Part shown: positions 18,361 through 20,386 of the stretch, piece after piece
Layout of the letters: the number at the start of each line of letters is the position of its first letter
How positions within the stretch are numbered: the stretch's first letter is position 1
From: Linderina pennispora
Taxonomy: Eukaryota; Kickxellomycota; Kickxellomycetes; Kickxellales; Kickxellaceae
DNA length: 20,386 nt
Direction of reading: 5' to 3'
Assembly: GCF_002104995.1 (NCBI RefSeq)
Contig: NW_024468432.1
Coordinates: forward strand, 1 to 20,386
Translations under genes and position numbers: made by a program
The notes under the pieces: generated by a model
Databases searched by the model: none
What the model was told of the DNA's origin: nothing
The model's input: only the letters and a program-made list of their open reading frames with translations

Positions 18361-20386
18361 CTATGCAGCAAGGGCGGTTGGCGCCCGTGCAGCCACCATA
18401 TGGCGGCGCATAGTGACAGGCTCCTCGATGCAGCCGACGAAATCGACGACGACGAGGTCAGCGACACACACGTCTTCTCCGCACTAGGCGACATATCGCT
18501 GCTGCCCAGAATGCGGCTGTCTGCGGGGCTCCCTGGAACAACAGTCCCTCGGACTTGTTGCTCGACGAGATCGCCGGCGAAGAAGCAGTCCGCGATACGT
18601 TCGTCGAAACATCGGTTGTCTCAGAGTTGCTCCGGATACTCCGCATTGACCCAGGCGTATTTGCCGACGCCGGAATTGCCGGGACCGGCGGATACATGCT
18701 GTTAGCCCGCGATGCGTTGCGCGATGCAGTGCCTGGGAGAGCGAGTCGAGCTCCATCTCGACGGCCGTGTCCGCGGCCAGTGCTGCCATTTCAATCACCG
18801 ACATGCGGGGCTTCTGCCGGAGCCTGCCGTCCATGCTGTGCGGCCGGCGTGCCGTCCGAGTTCTCTCCCCACGACACGCGCCGCCCGGTCTGCAGCGCCT
18901 GTGCCTGCGATTTGGTGCGCTTGTGCTTGCTCTCGTGCGCCTCGGCCGACGTGTCCGAGCCCTGTGTCGATTTTGTGGTACTCTTGCGTGTAAGGGTGCG
19001 CGACAGACGCCTGCTCTCAGACTGCGGCACCAGGAGCGCTGGTTCGCCGGTGCCGCGATAGGTTCATCTGCGCTGTCCCACGTGCAATGTCGCGATTGCC
19101 GTCGAGGATGAGGCTGGGGCTGGCAAAAGAGCTGGCCAAACGAATACTACAGAGCAGTGGCGCGCATGCCAAAGCGCAATGGGAAATTAGCGTGCGTGGG
19201 TGGGGGCGGCAATCCAATTGCCGGCAATAAAAAAAACCATACCGCATGCTATCAAAAATAGTAGCAGAATGCGCTCGGATCGATACTGGCCCAATGCTGG
19301 CCGACGCGGTCTTTTTGTCAGCAGGAGGATCATTCTGCATCGGACCACACAGCCACAGCCCAGCACTTCAGGTGCTGCTGCCCCGACCCTGTCGCAGGAT
19401 GAGCGCGGTTGGGAGCAGCGAGGGAGAAGGATCCATGCTCTTTTGAGCACCCAGGCCAGACACAGCGACGACAGGTCAGCGCCCACAAAGGAAAAGGGAG
19501 ATGGAACCTCCTATTTTTAAAAATAGGACTGCTGCCAAGGCAAATGACCCGGAGTATGCGCCAGTACGTTCGCAAATGAGCCAGCTCTGCAAAACAAATA
19601 CCCCTGCTTTTAGGCAGAGCAGGTTCTATTGGGGGCGGGAACGAAACAGGGAGAGCAGCCAGAAATCAACAACATCAAGACCTGAAACCAGATCCCGCCA
19701 GCAGAAAACAAAAACATACCTTCATCTTCCCGCCGAATCGCCGCATCCAGCCGCGGATCACACTCGGGCGGACAACCCGCTGCGAGTTGTTCTTATACGA
19801 GTACTCCTGGTAGTCCTGGTCTATGGTGATAATCGACAGCCGGCAGGACGAGCTGTTGAGCGTGTTGAGGCTGTGCGGGCGCTGGCGCATGTGTAAACCC
19901 TCCATCATCTGGTGCGGGTGCGGCAGCATGTGTCCTCGTCGCTGGATCGGTCGATAAGATGCATCAGCGTCGGCTCGTTCAGGTTGCGCAGCATCGGTGT
20001 TGATGCGCTGGTAACCAGCAACTGGCGACAGCGATGCAGCGACATTGGGGGGCCCCTGGATCTGCTCGCTGGTGCTGGCATCGACACCAGTGCTGGGAGT
20101 ACCTGCGACGACAAATAACCCTCCGAATAGACAGCGCCTTCGTCCTGCTGTTTCACATCCTTTGCCGCCCACCTGGCTGTTGAGTGTCTCAACACTCCGT
20201 ACATCGACAACCTTGCGCAGCGTCGATGGACCCGCGCGCAGTCTTTAGCACGTGATTTGCGGCCCATCAAGGGCGATACCGCAGCTACCCCGGCTGCTGC
20301 TGCTGCTGCGGCCTGCGGTAATGGTACTGCGCGGAATCAATGGACCCTGCTGGTGGGTTTTGAGGCTTGCTGCGGCAGTACGTCTC
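18361..20386 (-). CDS. Ser/Arg-rich membrane protein of unknown family, 5' partial, with multiple frame changes and one intron
   Basis: The minus strand carries protein-like sequence from the right edge to a probable TAG at 18361-18363, spread over all three frames. In order: a Gln/Ser-rich start; KVVDVRSVETLNSQVGG; KQQDEGAVYSEGYLSSQV; LNEPTLMHLIDRSSDEDT; SIITIDQDYQEYSYKNNSQR and VVRPSVIRGWMRRFGGKMK. An intron (donor GTATGT at 19719) follows. Then come DPPADKKTASASIG, a hydrophobic helix (ILLLFLIACGMVFFIAGNW, about 19210-19270), SLILDGNRDIARG, a Ser/Thr/Arg/Lys-rich stretch (RRLSRTLTRKSTTKS), RRVSWGENSDG, PRMSVIEMAALAADTAVEME and a Ser-rich tail. Clear one-base frame changes fall near 18412, 18532, 18731, 18836 and 19031, with others upstream. 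Many candidate phosphorylation sites suggest a regulated membrane protein, but I do not recognise the family. The opposite-strand frames look like mirror shadows. As with the phosphoesterase, assembly error or decay could explain the breaks. Confidence 0.5.
19335..19719 (-). other. Probable intron in the Ser/Arg-rich membrane protein gene
   Basis: A GTATGT donor follows FGGKMK at 19719. The acceptor GATGCAG ending at 19335 leads into DPPADKKTASASIG and then the membrane helix (385 nt). A stronger-looking acceptor, TTTGTTTTGCAG ending at 19587, would give a 133-nt intron and an exon with another hydrophobic stretch, but that frame stops after about 34 codons. The donor is convincing; the acceptor is not settled. 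Confidence 0.45.
19510..19527. repeat. Perfect 18-bp AT-rich palindrome
   Basis: CCTATTTTTAAAAATAGG is fully self-complementary. It contains two overlapping 9-of-10 matches to the CTA-W4-TAG MADS-box consensus. It lies in the probable intron of the Ser/Arg-rich gene. No poly-T run or stem-loop arrangement suggests a terminator. Confidence 0.7.
20293..20309. repeat. Short GCT/CAG trinucleotide run
   Basis: Five to six GCT triplets (CAG on the minus strand) occur near the right edge. In minus-strand frames they encode a Gln or Ser run at the start of the partial Ser/Arg-rich protein, which suits a disordered N-terminal region. Confidence 0.6.

Noticed and set aside
18400-19061. Plus-strand frames with acidic and hydrophobic stretches near 18400-19060
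   Set aside because: The minus strand gives a consistent Ser/Arg-rich protein across the region, and the plus-strand peptides look like its codon mirror. Strand is still not proven without transcripts.
1-20386. Transfer RNA, ribosomal RNA, CRISPR arrays or transposons
   Set aside because: I found no cloverleaf-type boxes, rRNA-like stretches, regular spaced repeats, terminal repeats or transposase/reverse transcriptase motifs on reading both strands. A covariance-model or repeat search could still reveal weak cases.

Overview
The window looks like nuclear DNA of a filamentous fungus. It has two myosin-motor chitin synthases, spliceosomal introns with GTAAGT/GTATGT donors, and GC-rich codon third positions. 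Both chitin synthases fuse a myosin-like motor, a cytochrome b5-like region, a family 2 glycosyltransferase core and a DEK-type C-terminus, which is a fungal (class V/VII) architecture. An early-diverging lineage is possible, but I cannot fix the species from sequence alone.

Layout. 2-304 (+) is the 3' end of a sodium/calcium exchanger-like membrane protein. 305-690 holds a 13-bp tandem repeat, a TATA box and a CAGCAA-repeat leader. 691-1057 (+) is a small secreted Gly/Tyr-rich protein whose frame breaks near its end. 1186-2508 (-) is a metallophosphoesterase readable only across about eight one-base frame changes. 3271-3981 (-) is the NADPH-binding half of an MDR oxidoreductase lacking its N-terminal domain. 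4131-10537 (-) and 11408-17235 (-) are the two chitin synthases, head to tail on the same strand and about 870 bp apart. Each has one intron at the same place and phase, just before the motor P-loop. 17236-18360 is mostly non-coding, with one weak small ORF. 18361-20386 (-) is a partial, repeatedly frameshifted gene for a Ser/Arg-rich protein with a membrane segment; I do not recognise its family.

How the genes fit together. The tandem chitin synthases are the core and would build cell-wall chitin at the plasma membrane. Two perfect MEF2/Rlm1-type sites (CTA-W4-TAG), one upstream of the first chitin synthase and one in its intron, plus three near matches, suggest control by a cell-wall-integrity MADS-box factor. 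The secreted Gly/Tyr-rich protein could also be a wall or surface component. The other genes have no evident link to chitin synthesis.

Caution. One-base frame breaks are very unevenly distributed. There are many in 690-2510 and 18360-20386, only one in about 11 kb of chitin synthase exons, and none in the exchanger or oxidoreductase. Many lie in short homopolymers and conserved protein sequence continues across them, so assembly error is at least as likely as gene decay.
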